From: Bradyrhizobium sp. CCH5-F6
Lineage (GTDB): Bacteria > Pseudomonadota > Alphaproteobacteria > Rhizobiales > Xanthobacteraceae
Length of the DNA stretch: 64,000 nucleotides
Reading direction: 5' to 3'
Assembly: GCF_001556045.1 (NCBI RefSeq)
Contig: NZ_LSIC01000124.1
Span: forward strand, 1-64,000
Below are positions 56,062-64,000 of the stretch, in pieces. The number at the start of each line of letters is the position of its first letter. Position 1 is the stretch's first letter. The notes beneath the pieces are model-generated. The model did not search any database, was not told where the DNA came from, and worked only from the letters and a program-made list of their open reading frames with translations. The translations under genes and the position numbers were made by a program.

Positions 56062-56823
56062 ATGAGCTTTACGGAACAGCGACTCGAGTTGATCCGGGAT
56101 CTGCTGCGCCAGCATCAGCGGGTCCATGTGAAGGATCTGGTGGATCAGCTCAAAGTCAGCCAGGAATCGATCCGACGAGACCTCAGGGAGCTCGAGACCG
56201 AAGGGTTCGCTCGCCGCGTCTATGGCGGCGCCGTGCTCGACCGCCAGGAAAGCGACCAGCCCTTCGCCGACCGTCTGCGGGTCGGCGCGAGAGAAAAGGG
56301 GCGCATCGGCGAGGCGGCGGCGGCCCTGGTCAAGGACGGCATGAAGATCTTCGTCGACGAGGGCACGACCGCGCTCGCGTGCCTGAAGCACCTCGACAAA
56401 CGCAAGGATCTCACGATCGTGAGCAACTCGCTCGCGGTCGCGGCCCATTTCTACTACGCATCGACGCCCAGCGTCCGCGTGCTCGGGGGGCGGCTGCGGC
56501 CGGACTATCAGGCAACTTTCGGTCCCGAAACGGCCGCGGCGATGAAGGAGCATTTCTTCGATCTCGCCATCATCGCGATCAGCGCCGTTCATGCCGAACG
56601 CGGGTTCATGGACTACGGCGAAGACGAAGCCATCATCCGCCGCGTCGCGCGTGCGCAGGCGAAGCGTTCGGTCATCGTCGCGGACAGTTCCAAGTTCGGC
56701 CGTCTCGGCTCGATTCACACCTTCGGCCTGCAGGACGTGCATGCCGTCATCACGGGTGGCGCCCTGACCAGGGACTTCACCGAGCAGTTCAACAAATCCC
56801 ACGTGGACATCATCTATGCCTGA
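56062..56823 (+). CDS. DeoR-family transcriptional regulator
   Basis: A 253-residue regulator. The winged helix (HVKDLVDQLKVSQESIRRDLRELETEGFARRVYGGAV) is followed by a DeoR sugar-phosphate sensor domain (VDEGTTALACLKHL, TIVSNSLAVA, VADSSKFGRLG). DeoR members usually sense phosphorylated metabolites, which fits with the two kinases in this operon. It follows the ATPase by 70 bp and overlaps the hydrolase gene by eight bases. Confidence 0.9.
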   Translation: MSFTEQRLELIRDLLRQHQRVHVKDLVDQLKVSQESIRRDLRELETEGFARRVYGGAVLDRQESDQPFADRLRVGAREKGRIGEAAAALVKDGMKIFVDEGTTALACLKHLDKRKDLTIVSNSLAVAAHFYYASTPSVRVLGGRLRPDYQATFGPETAAAMKEHFFDLAIIAISAVHAERGFMDYGEDEAIIRRVARAQAKRSVIVADSSKFGRLGSIHTFGLQDVHAVITGGALTRDFTEQFNKSHVDIIYA

Positions 56824-58096
56824 CGTCTCCTCCGCCCGCGCTCCCATCGATCCATCGCGCCTTCAGGCCATGATGGATGAGCTTTCGGCCTTCGGCGGCG
56901 GGCCCGACGGATCCATGACGCGGCTTGCTCTTTCAAAGGAGGACGGGGCGGCCCGCGACTGGCTCGGCCGCTGGTTCGCCAGGAATGGCTTCGCGCAATC
57001 GGTGGACGTGATCGGCAACCAGTTCGGCACCCTCTCGGTGGCCGGAGCCAACGCGCCGGTCGTCATGGTCGGTTCTCACCTCGACAGCCAGCCGAACGGC
57101 GGCCGCTTCGACGGCGCGCTCGGCGTGGTGTCTGCGTGCGAGGCGGTGCTGGCCGTGGCGGAAAAGCTGAAGGCGGAAAAGAAGCTGCCCGTCTGCAATT
57201 TCCAGGTCGTGAACTGGACCAACGAGGAGGGGGCGCGCTTCCAGCCGAGCCTTCTGGGCAGCAGCTTGTTTGCAGGGGCGATCGAGCGCGAATGGGCTCT
57301 CGATCGCAAGGACGGGAGCGGCGTCAGCGTGCGCGACTCCCTCGCGACGATCGGGTATGCCGGCACGGACAAGGTGGCACGGCCGAGCGCGCTGCTCGAG
57401 CTTCACATCGAGGGCGACAAGGAGCTTTTCGAGGCCGGGGAGCGGTTCGGAATCTTCACCAGGTATTGGGGGGCGACCAAATATCGTGTCGCCTTCCTCG
57501 GACGGCAGGCTCACACCGGTCCGACGCCGATGGCGCAGCGTAAGGACGCCGTGCTGGGGGCTGCCTATCTTATTGCGGATTTGAGGCAGATCGCCGGCGA
57601 ACACGGCCTCGATCTCCACACCTCCGTCGGACGTCTCGAGGTGTTTCCGAACTCGCCGAACACGGTCCCCTCCGAGGCCGTTCTGTTCATCGAATTGCGT
57701 TCGGGGTCGCCGGAGATTCTGGCCGAAGCCGAACGCAAGATGAAGCTGCGGATGGAAGCGGCAGCGGCGAACGCCGGCGTTTCATTCGAAGTGAGGTCGA
57801 TCGATCGCCGCAACGCAGGCCGATTTTCGCAAGGACTGGTATCGCTGGCCGAGCGAGCGGCGGCAAGCTTCGGCGAGACGGCGCGCCACCTCGATACGAT
57901 CGGCGGTCACGATGCGGTGGCCCTGTCCGCAGTCTGTCCCTCGGTCGTTCTTGCGGTTCGTTCGCGCGACGGTGTGATCCATCATCCGACCGAGTTCACG
58001 AGCGCGGAAGACCAGGCATTCGGGACCCAGGTGCTTGCCGACATGCTCTATGCGCTGGCGAGCGAAGGCCTCGCAGCGATCGAGGCCGCCGCATGA
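56816..58096 (+). CDS. M20-type amidohydrolase, hydantoinase/carbamoylase family
   Basis: A 426-residue metal-dependent hydrolase. Metal-ligand motifs GSHLDSQPNGGRFDGALGV, NWTNEEGARFQP and IGGHDAVALS, and the dimer-lid QAHTGPTPMAQRKDAV, match allantoate amidohydrolases, beta-ureidopropionases and N-carbamoyl-amino acid hydrolases. The usual HIEQGP reads HIEGDKELFE here, lacking the Gln-Gly-Pro, so specificity is probably changed. It would cut an amide or ureido bond in the imported compound. Coupled to DeoR and to the next kinase gene (ATGA overlap). Confidence 0.85.
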   Translation: MPDVSSARAPIDPSRLQAMMDELSAFGGGPDGSMTRLALSKEDGAARDWLGRWFARNGFAQSVDVIGNQFGTLSVAGANAPVVMVGSHLDSQPNGGRFDGALGVVSACEAVLAVAEKLKAEKKLPVCNFQVVNWTNEEGARFQPSLLGSSLFAGAIEREWALDRKDGSGVSVRDSLATIGYAGTDKVARPSALLELHIEGDKELFEAGERFGIFTRYWGATKYRVAFLGRQAHTGPTPMAQRKDAVLGAAYLIADLRQIAGEHGLDLHTSVGRLEVFPNSPNTVPSEAVLFIELRSGSPEILAEAERKMKLRMEAAAANAGVSFEVRSIDRRNAGRFSQGLVSLAERAAASFGETARHLDTIGGHDAVALSAVCPSVVLAVRSRDGVIHHPTEFTSAEDQAFGTQVLADMLYALASEGLAAIEAAA

Positions 58097-59058
58097 GAAC
58101 GCTGGGTCATCCGGAAACGGCCATGGAAGCGCGGGCCGAACGCGCGATCGGTAATCTGCCGGTCATCGACGCCACCGAGGCCGTCTATGCGGTCTCCGCG
58201 TTTCCTGTGGCTTCGCCGTCCTATCATGCGGTCGAGTCGACCAGTTTCGATGTCGGACCGAGCGGCCGGGAGGCGGAGTTCTTCCTTCGGCTTGCGAATG
58301 ACGAGGTCGCCGAGTTGGTGAACGACGAGGTCGCCTTTGCCGCGGCGAAGCGGTTTCACGAACTGGGGCTCTCGCCGCTGCCGGTCGGCCGCGCACCGGC
58401 CGAGAGGGCAGTGTTGTTCACGCGCCTCGGGAGCGGCTGGAGGACGGCGAAGATCGATGATCTGATGCAGCAGGCCTCGGTCGCGCGGCTCGTCGCAATG
58501 CAGAAGACGATCGCCGCCGGGGAGAAGTTCGGACGCCCCTGGTCCGTGTTCGATGGCATCGACCATCTTTGGTCCTTGATTTCGAACACGAGCGCCGTCT
58601 TTCCCGGCGACCTCGACTGGATGCTGGCCTGGATGACCTCGATACGTGAGGCGGTATCGGCGGCCGGTGTCGACTTGATGCCGGCGCATGGCGACCCGCA
58701 ATCCTCCAACGTGATGCTCGGTCCGGACGGCGCCATGATGCTGGTCGACTTCGACATGGCCGGCGATATCGACCCTTATTATCAACTCGGAGTTCAGATG
58801 AACGAACTCTATCAGTTCGAGAGCCAGATGAAGCCGCTTCTGGAAATGCATGACGGCCGTTTCAGCGAAAAGGCGTTCAGCCGGTGCCGGCTCTATGCAG
58901 CCGCGGACGATCTCTACTGGGCCCTCCGAAGCCTGTTGCAGGACGTGCGGTCGCCAATTCAGGGCCTGGAGTTCCTGAAATATGCGTCGTGGCGATTTCT
59001 CCGATGCCGGATGCTGCTTGGGCACCCCGGCTTCGAAGAGCGGTTGCGGTCTCTCTAG
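58093..59058 (+). CDS. Aminoglycoside/choline kinase-like phosphotransferase 1
   Basis: A 321-residue protein of the APH/choline-kinase fold. The catalytic loop PAHGDPQSSNVML and metal site LVDFDMAG are intact; the N-terminal nucleotide loop is less clear. These kinases phosphorylate choline, ethanolamine or related small alcohols. Its place in an ethanolamine cluster suggests such a substrate, but that is inferred. Confidence 0.8.
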   Translation: MRTLGHPETAMEARAERAIGNLPVIDATEAVYAVSAFPVASPSYHAVESTSFDVGPSGREAEFFLRLANDEVAELVNDEVAFAAAKRFHELGLSPLPVGRAPAERAVLFTRLGSGWRTAKIDDLMQQASVARLVAMQKTIAAGEKFGRPWSVFDGIDHLWSLISNTSAVFPGDLDWMLAWMTSIREAVSAAGVDLMPAHGDPQSSNVMLGPDGAMMLVDFDMAGDIDPYYQLGVQMNELYQFESQMKPLLEMHDGRFSEKAFSRCRLYAAADDLYWALRSLLQDVRSPIQGLEFLKYASWRFLRCRMLLGHPGFEERLRSL

Positions 59059-59073
59059 CGAAGGTGGGGCGGA

Positions 59074-60012
59074 ATGATGATGCAACTTGGTTCAGGTCGG
59101 ACCGAAGCCGAGCGCGCGCTGGAGGCGGCCATCGTCCAGGTGGATGCCTGGAAAGGATCTCGTCTGACCTACAGGCCGGTTTCGGGCGGCATCAGCAATA
59201 CCAACTTCCGGGTTGCCGTCGAAGGCCATCTGGTAAGCTATTTCGTCAAGATTCCCGGGCGTGGGACCGAGATGTTCATAGACCGTCGCGCGGCGCGTGC
59301 GGCCAGCAAGCAGGCGGAGATCATCGCGGTCGGCCCCCCGACCTTCGACTATCTGGATCACCTGGACATCGAGATATCCGAGTTTCTGGATGACCGGCGA
59401 GCCTCCACTCATCGTGACTGCGTCGATCCGTCATTCCGTGCGAGTGTCGTCCAGATGTATCGCCGTTTCCACGAGGGCCCGTCGCTTCCTCTCACCAAGA
59501 CCGTCTTCGACATGATCGACGAACACTACGAGCAGGTGAGGCAGCTCGGGGGCCATTCGCCGGAGGATCACGCGTGGCTCCATCATCAGTACAGGCAGGC
59601 CCGCGCGGCACTTGAAGCGGCCGGGCTGGATCTCGTGCCATGCTTCAATGATCCGATGCCCGGGAATTTTCTGGTCGGCGAAGACAGGTCGATCAAGCTC
59701 ATCGACTTCGAATATGCTTCCAACAACGACAGGCTCTATGACCTTGCAATCTGGAGCGGCGAGCATTTCTTCTCGGAGGACGTCGAGCAGGAGATCATCG
59801 AAGAGTATTTCGGCTCCTACAGAAAGCAGTGGCACGCGCGCTTCATCGTCCACAAGGCGCTCGCGGACATCAAGTGGAGCACATGGGCCATGGTGCAGAA
59901 CCGCGTTTCGACGCTTGATTTCGACTTCTACAAGTACGGAATATGGAAACACATGCGGGCCCGATCCATCATCCACGATCCACGATGGCCGCTGTTCCTG
60001 AAGGCCCTGTGA
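59074..60012 (+). CDS. Choline kinase-like phosphotransferase 2
   Basis: A 312-residue choline/ethanolamine-kinase-like protein. RPVSGGISNTNFRV is a choline-kinase nucleotide loop and KLIDFEYASNNDRLYDLA is the metal loop. The catalytic loop reads PCFNDPMPGNFLV where HND is usual: the Asp and Asn are kept but the His is Phe. One base overlap with the phosphatase gene. ATG triplets at 59074, 59077 and 59080 are all possible starts. Confidence 0.83.
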   Translation: MMMQLGSGRTEAERALEAAIVQVDAWKGSRLTYRPVSGGISNTNFRVAVEGHLVSYFVKIPGRGTEMFIDRRAARAASKQAEIIAVGPPTFDYLDHLDIEISEFLDDRRASTHRDCVDPSFRASVVQMYRRFHEGPSLPLTKTVFDMIDEHYEQVRQLGGHSPEDHAWLHHQYRQARAALEAAGLDLVPCFNDPMPGNFLVGEDRSIKLIDFEYASNNDRLYDLAIWSGEHFFSEDVEQEIIEEYFGSYRKQWHARFIVHKALADIKWSTWAMVQNRVSTLDFDFYKYGIWKHMRARSIIHDPRWPLFLKAL

Positions 60013-60800
60013 TGGTAATCCCCGCCGTCGCGGCCGACGACGCCCACACCTATGTGTCCTTTGCGGCGGAGCTTGCGGATCTGGTCCGGCCCGTCGTGCT
60101 GTCCTATTTCCGCACGCCGCTGGACGTGATCTCGAAGGCCGACAGCAGTCCGGTGACGATTGCCGATCGTACGGTTGAGCTGCGCCTTCGCGAGCGGATA
60201 GCGGAACGCTTCCCCGAGCACGGCGTCATCGGTGAAGAGATCGGGCGACGGCCTGGCGGCGCATTCACCTGGATCATCGATCCGATCGACGGCACCAAGA
60301 GCTTCATCACGGGCTTTCCGTTGTTTGGCACGCTGATCGCGTTGACCCATGAGGAGCAGCCGTTCTGCGGCCTGATCGACATTCCGTTCATTGGGGAGCG
60401 GTGGGTAGGAAGGCCGGGCCGGACTCTCTTCAACGGCGGATTGGCGCGGACGAGCGCGTGCCAAAGCATCGCACACGCGCGCTTCTACACGACTTCGCCG
60501 GACATGTTCGCGGGACGCGAGGCCGAGGCTTTCGAGAGGGTGTCGAGGGCCGCGCGAGTGCGCCGTTTCGGAGGTGACTGCTACATCTACGGCTTGCTCG
60601 CGTCGGGACATTGCGACATCGTCCTCGAGACGGGCCTCCAGCCGCATGACTACATGGCACTGATTCCGGTCGTGCAGGGGGCGGGGGGCTGTATAACCGA
60701 CTGGGCGGGGCGCCCGCTGACACTCCGATCGGAGGGACGTGTCCTTGCGGCCGCAACGCCAAGGCTTCATGCCGAAGCGCTGGCCCTGATCCGAGAGTAA
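60012..60800 (+). CDS. Inositol-monophosphatase-family phosphatase in the ethanolamine operon
   Basis: 262 residues from ATG 60012 on the stop of the kinase. Metal motifs IGEEIG, WIIDPIDGTKSFITGFP and GGDCYIYGLLASGHCDIVLE are all complete. It is clearly paralogous to the phosphatase at 46885, with the same DPIDGTKSF and GGDCY forms. In this operon it may remove phosphate from a small organic phosphate, possibly acting against or after the kinases. The substrate is unknown. Confidence 0.85.
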   Translation: MVIPAVAADDAHTYVSFAAELADLVRPVVLSYFRTPLDVISKADSSPVTIADRTVELRLRERIAERFPEHGVIGEEIGRRPGGAFTWIIDPIDGTKSFITGFPLFGTLIALTHEEQPFCGLIDIPFIGERWVGRPGRTLFNGGLARTSACQSIAHARFYTTSPDMFAGREAEAFERVSRAARVRRFGGDCYIYGLLASGHCDIVLETGLQPHDYMALIPVVQGAGGCITDWAGRPLTLRSEGRVLAAATPRLHAEALALIRE

Positions 60801-60804
60801 CGGG

Positions 60805-62196
60805 ATGCCATACAAGACGTCTATCGACGGGACCGTCTATCGCTTCGCCGACCTCAGGGACCTCCTGGCCAAGGCGACACCCGAGCGCTCGGGCGATCAG
60901 CTTGCAGGCATCGCCGCGGACGGCCCTGTCGAGCGACTGGCGGCGCAGATGGCGCTCGCGGACCTGCCGCTCAAGACTTTCCTCGCGGAGGAACTGATCC
61001 CGGCCGAGATAGACGATGTTTCGCGCCTGATCGTGGAGCGGCACGATCGAGACGCTTTCTCGATCGTCTCGTCGTTGACGGTCGGCGAATTCCGCGAGTG
61101 GCTGCTCAAGCCCGACACGTCCCAGCGGCAGCTCGAAGCGGTGGCGCCCGGATTGACGCCCGAGATGGTCGCCGCCGTCTCCAAGATCATGCGGCTTCAG
61201 GACCTGATTTCGGTGGCGTCCAAGCGGGAGGTGGTCACGCGCTTCCGGTCGACCATCGGCTTGAAGGGGCGGCTTTCGACACGCAACCAGCCCAACCATC
61301 CGACCGATGATTCCTACGGCATCGCGGCCTCGGCGATCGATGGCCTGTTGATGGGATCAGGGGACGCCGTGATCGGCGTCAACCCGGCGACCGATACGGT
61401 CGATGATTACATTCGCATCGTTTCATTGCTGGATGAGCTCCGCGCCCGCCTGTCCATTCCAACGCAGACATGCTGCCTCGGTCACGTGACGACCGCGATG
61501 AGAGCGATCGCAGCGAACGCGCCAGTGGATCTGGTGTTCCAGTCGATCGCCGGATCTCAGAAGGCGAATGAAGGATTTGGCGTCAGCCTGTCACTGCTCA
61601 AGGAGGCTCATGAGGCCGTGCGTGGGCTTGGACGGGGGGCGATCCATGCCAATCTGATGTACTTCGAGACGGGGCAGGGAGCAGCTCTGTCGGCCGATGC
61701 AAACTTCGGGGTCGATCAGCAGACGATGGAAGCCCGCGCCTACGCCGTCGCGCGCGAGTTCAATCCGCTGCTCGTCAACACGGTGGTCGGTTTTATCGGA
61801 CCGGAATATCTCTTCAACGGCAAGCAGATCATCCGCGCAGGTCTCGAAGATCATTTCTGCGGCAAGCTGCTGGGCTTACCCATGGGCGTCGACGTTTGCT
61901 ACACCAACCACGCGGATGCCGATCAGGAGGATATGGACGCGCTGCTCACGCTTCTCTGCGCCGCCAACGTCAATTTCGTCATCACGGTCCCAGGTGCCGA
62001 TGACGTGATGCTGAACTACCAGTCGCTGTCACATCATGATGCCGTCTATTGCCGCGAGATCCTGAAACGGCCCCCGGCGCCGGAGTTCGAGCGATGGCTC
62101 TTCGACATCGGGCTGACCGACGGCGAGGGCCGGCTTCTGGAGGCGCCGCCGCAGCTCCTGGATCATATGGCCAATGCCCGGCTGCTCGGAGGATGA
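60805..62196 (+). CDS. eutB: Ethanolamine ammonia-lyase large subunit
   Basis: A 463-residue TIM-barrel subunit that holds the substrate and adenosylcobalamin. Conserved blocks such as STIGLKGRLSTRNQPNHPTDD, GDAVIGVNPATD, QTCCLGHVTT, FQSIAGSQKANEGFG, NLMYFETGQG and EYLFNGKQIIRAGLEDHF leave little doubt. It converts ethanolamine to acetaldehyde and ammonia. Only four bases separate it from the phosphatase gene. No microcompartment or EutA gene is nearby. Confidence 0.96.
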   Translation: MPYKTSIDGTVYRFADLRDLLAKATPERSGDQLAGIAADGPVERLAAQMALADLPLKTFLAEELIPAEIDDVSRLIVERHDRDAFSIVSSLTVGEFREWLLKPDTSQRQLEAVAPGLTPEMVAAVSKIMRLQDLISVASKREVVTRFRSTIGLKGRLSTRNQPNHPTDDSYGIAASAIDGLLMGSGDAVIGVNPATDTVDDYIRIVSLLDELRARLSIPTQTCCLGHVTTAMRAIAANAPVDLVFQSIAGSQKANEGFGVSLSLLKEAHEAVRGLGRGAIHANLMYFETGQGAALSADANFGVDQQTMEARAYAVAREFNPLLVNTVVGFIGPEYLFNGKQIIRAGLEDHFCGKLLGLPMGVDVCYTNHADADQEDMDALLTLLCAANVNFVITVPGADDVMLNYQSLSHHDAVYCREILKRPPAPEFERWLFDIGLTDGEGRLLEAPPQLLDHMANARLLGG

Positions 62197-62197
62197 C

Positions 62198-62986
62198 ATG
62201 ACGCGCGAGCTTGATCGAAAGCCGGCAGTGCCGTTCGATCTCCGGAAAATGACCGAGGCTCGGGTAAGTCTCGGCCGGTTTGGCGCGGGTTTGCCGACGT
62301 CCGCAGCGCAAGCCTTCCTGCTCGATCATGCGCGGGCAAGACAGGCCGTCTGGTCCGAGGTCGATTGGCTCTCGGTGCGAGCCGGCCTTGAGGGTTTGGA
62401 TCTGGGAATGATCGAGGTCGAAAGCCAGGCTCCGGACCGGGCCACCTATGTCCGTCGTCCGGACCTCGGCCGCAAACTCTCGTTGCAGGCGGCGGAGCGC
62501 CTCGTCGGCATCCGTTCGGACTATGACATCCTGATTGTCGTTGCTGACGGATTGTCTGCGAGCGCGATCGGTACGAACGCGGGGCCGTTGACGCGGGCGA
62601 TCGTCGAGCGCCTGTCAGCGCTGCACCTTTCAATTGCTCCTTTGGTTCTGGCCTCGCAGGCGCGCGTCGCACTCGGCGATCCGGTTTCGGAGATCGCAGG
62701 TGCGAGGATCTCCATTATGATCATCGGCGAACGGCCCGGCCTTTCGGCGGCCGACAGTCTCGGAGTCTATGTGACCTATGCGCCGCGGCCGGGCACGCCA
62801 GATTCAAGACGAAACTGCATATCCAACATCCGCAGCGGCGGGCTTGCCATCGACAGTGCTGCCGATGGCGTGGCATCGCTGGTCGCGGACATGCTGAGAA
62901 CGGGAACCAGCGGAGTTGGATTGAAGGATGCCGTGGCGAGACTGTCGCACGACGGACGTCCAGAGGGTCTTGCTCCTCCGGTGTGA
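62198..62986 (+). CDS. eutC: Ethanolamine ammonia-lyase small subunit
   Basis: A 262-residue B12-binding partner of EutB, ATG one base after the EutB stop with GGAGGATG before it. Conserved blocks are ARVSLGRFGAGLPTSAAQAFLLDHARARQAVW, the VADGLSASAI segment that contacts cobalamin and IIGERPGLSAADSLG followed by SRRNCISNIR. It is the last gene of the co-directional group; no clear terminator is visible behind it. Confidence 0.95.
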   Translation: MTRELDRKPAVPFDLRKMTEARVSLGRFGAGLPTSAAQAFLLDHARARQAVWSEVDWLSVRAGLEGLDLGMIEVESQAPDRATYVRRPDLGRKLSLQAAERLVGIRSDYDILIVVADGLSASAIGTNAGPLTRAIVERLSALHLSIAPLVLASQARVALGDPVSEIAGARISIMIIGERPGLSAADSLGVYVTYAPRPGTPDSRRNCISNIRSGGLAIDSAADGVASLVADMLRTGTSGVGLKDAVARLSHDGRPEGLAPPV

Positions 62987-63077
62987 GGCGGCTCAGAATG
63001 TTGCCCCCTCCCAGAGCGCGATGACGAGTCGTCCCAATCGCATCGCGCTCCAGGCGGGTTTCTCGTCCCGTCCGATG

Positions 63078-63917
63078 TCACGGCCCCGGCGTGACGAAGG
63101 CGGAGATGATCGTGCCATCCCGGGCCAGCGCAATCTGCCAGTGCGAAGCACCGCCCTGATGCCAGACGGAATAGACGTCCTGCCCTTGCGGACCGACGCC
63201 GAGAAAATCGACTGAATTGATCGCTCCCAGATCGGCAAGGCCGCGTTGCAGGACCGGCAACTGCTTGCGAGTGGCCTCCGCGAGGTCCGTGCTCATCTCC
63301 GCGTAGTTCGGTTGACCCGAGGCGACGCCCTCGATGAGACGGCGAAGCGCGGCCTCGGTCCCCGGACTGGCGGAGCGGCTGCTCATGCGCTCTTCGATCG
63401 CCCGCTCCAGCGCCTGCGCTGTGTCCGCGTCGATCCGTTGCATGGTGTGATCGTTGCCATGCTGATTCAGGACCACGGCCGTGGCTGCGCCGTCTGCGCT
63501 CAGGGTGAAACGAAGCCTCGCCCCGACGTCCCTCGCAACGAACTCGGTTTCGCTCACGGCATGAAAGCGACCCGAGGCTTGTCCGCTCAGGCGCGCCGAA
63601 AGCTGGTCGTTGTCGCGGGTGACGGTGAACACGGCATTGTGGAATTGATATGCGCCGGCGTAGCGGTCGAGTACTGCCGGTGAGAGCTGAATTTCGCGGT
63701 CTCCGGAGGCGGCACCGTCCGTCGCGGCGGTAGCAGTGCCCCTGTCGGCGCCGTGGTCTGCGGATCGGATCTTGGCTGCGAGCACGTTCCAGTCGGGCAA
63801 GCCCAGGATTTTTGCAATCAGCTCCAGGCTCTCACCGACCGTGAGCGAGACGGACCTGGCGTTCAGGGCGTCGCGAAGTGTTTGCGCCATGGCTTTGGCG
63901 TCGCGGAAATCGCGCAT
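63078..63917 (-). CDS. Glyoxalase-related N-terminal domain protein with DUF3471-like domain
   Basis: A 279-residue protein. The first 50 residues (RDFRDAKAMAQTLRDAL...LELIAKILGLPDWNVLAAKI) match the small glyoxalase-associated domain found at the start of several rhizobial proteins. The middle (LDRYAGAYQFHNAVFTVTRDNDQLSARLSGQ) resembles DUF3471. The C-terminal 90 residues form a separate alpha/beta region. No catalytic motif is apparent. It converges with eutC and is probably unrelated to that operon. Confidence 0.75.
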   Translation of the reverse strand: MRDFRDAKAMAQTLRDALNARSVSLTVGESLELIAKILGLPDWNVLAAKIRSADHGADRGTATAATDGAASGDREIQLSPAVLDRYAGAYQFHNAVFTVTRDNDQLSARLSGQASGRFHAVSETEFVARDVGARLRFTLSADGAATAVVLNQHGNDHTMQRIDADTAQALERAIEERMSSRSASPGTEAALRRLIEGVASGQPNYAEMSTDLAEATRKQLPVLQRGLADLGAINSVDFLGVGPQGQDVYSVWHQGGASHWQIALARDGTIISAFVTPGP

Positions 63918-64000
63918 GCGTTCGTTTCCCTTGCAGTGCGAACGGAGATTGTCAGGGCTTGCGTTGCTGACCCGTTCGCTCGAGCAAAGGGAGCGCGCGG

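Noticed and set aside
60805..62986. A bacterial microcompartment locus around EutBC
   Set aside because: No shell protein, EutA, EutH or aldehyde dehydrogenase gene lies in the window.

Overview
The window is chromosomal DNA of a high-GC alphaproteobacterium of the order Rhizobiales, most likely Bradyrhizobium or a close relative. The signs are a homospermidine pathway (ornithine decarboxylase plus homospermidine synthase), a small heat-shock gene behind a ROSE-type RNA thermometer, an sRNA that looks like the rhizobial MmgR/suhB family, CpdR, and several dispersed palindromic repeats of the kind common in Bradyrhizobium. No rRNA, CRISPR array, intact insertion sequence or phage is visible. 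One tRNA (Val, GAC) is present.

Layout. 1-6.0 kb: two half-size paralogous permeases, then a zinc-uptake operon behind a Zur-type palindrome (His-rich peptide, ABC ATPase, permease, binding protein), followed by a CobW-type zinc GTPase and a WD40 protein. 6.0-7.2 kb: an MgtC protein and a small anchored Pro-rich protein. 7.3-11.7 kb: a polyamine operon on the minus strand (ornithine decarboxylase, GNAT, RidA, homospermidine synthase) with a long structured leader matching the place of the speF leader RNA. 11.9-24.1 kb: housekeeping and envelope genes (M3 peptidase, DUF1007/NicO metal exporter pair, thioesterase, MAPEG, ferrochelatase, QmcA/NfeD, HxlR regulator with divergent CMD-family gene, KdsD, a beta-barrel protein). 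24.0-27.4 kb: four exported proteins without a recognisable function, at least two of them paralogous. 27.5-33.9 kb: gltD and gltB. 34.3-37.7 kb: a frameshifted Pro/Gln-rich secreted protein, two alpha/beta hydrolases, and hsp20 with RpoH-like promoter, RNA thermometer and terminator. 37.9-45.2 kb: a membrane-anchored di-haem RoxA-like protein with an unusual N-terminal module, a class III cyclase-TPR protein, LysE and TauE exporters and a LysR regulator. 45.3-49.9 kb: an AT-richer orphan gene beside a decayed Bug-type binding protein, then IMPase, an sRNA, N-formylglutamate amidohydrolase, CpdR and tRNA-Val.

The most interesting part is 50.5-63.0 kb: eleven co-directional, mostly overlapping genes behind a near-consensus sigma-54 promoter with two upstream repeated palindromes. 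They encode a complete peptide-type ABC importer (with an ATPase whose first half has lost catalytic residues), a DeoR regulator, an M20-type amidohydrolase, two choline-kinase-like phosphotransferases, an inositol-monophosphatase-like phosphatase, and both subunits of B12-dependent ethanolamine ammonia-lyase. No microcompartment, EutA reactivase or acetaldehyde dehydrogenase is seen. I read it as a possibly undescribed route that imports an ethanolamine-containing conjugate, hydrolyses it, and deaminates the freed ethanolamine; the substrate is not known from the sequence.

All coordinates and residue numbers were worked out by hand from the sequence. Family assignments are from motif recognition without database searches.
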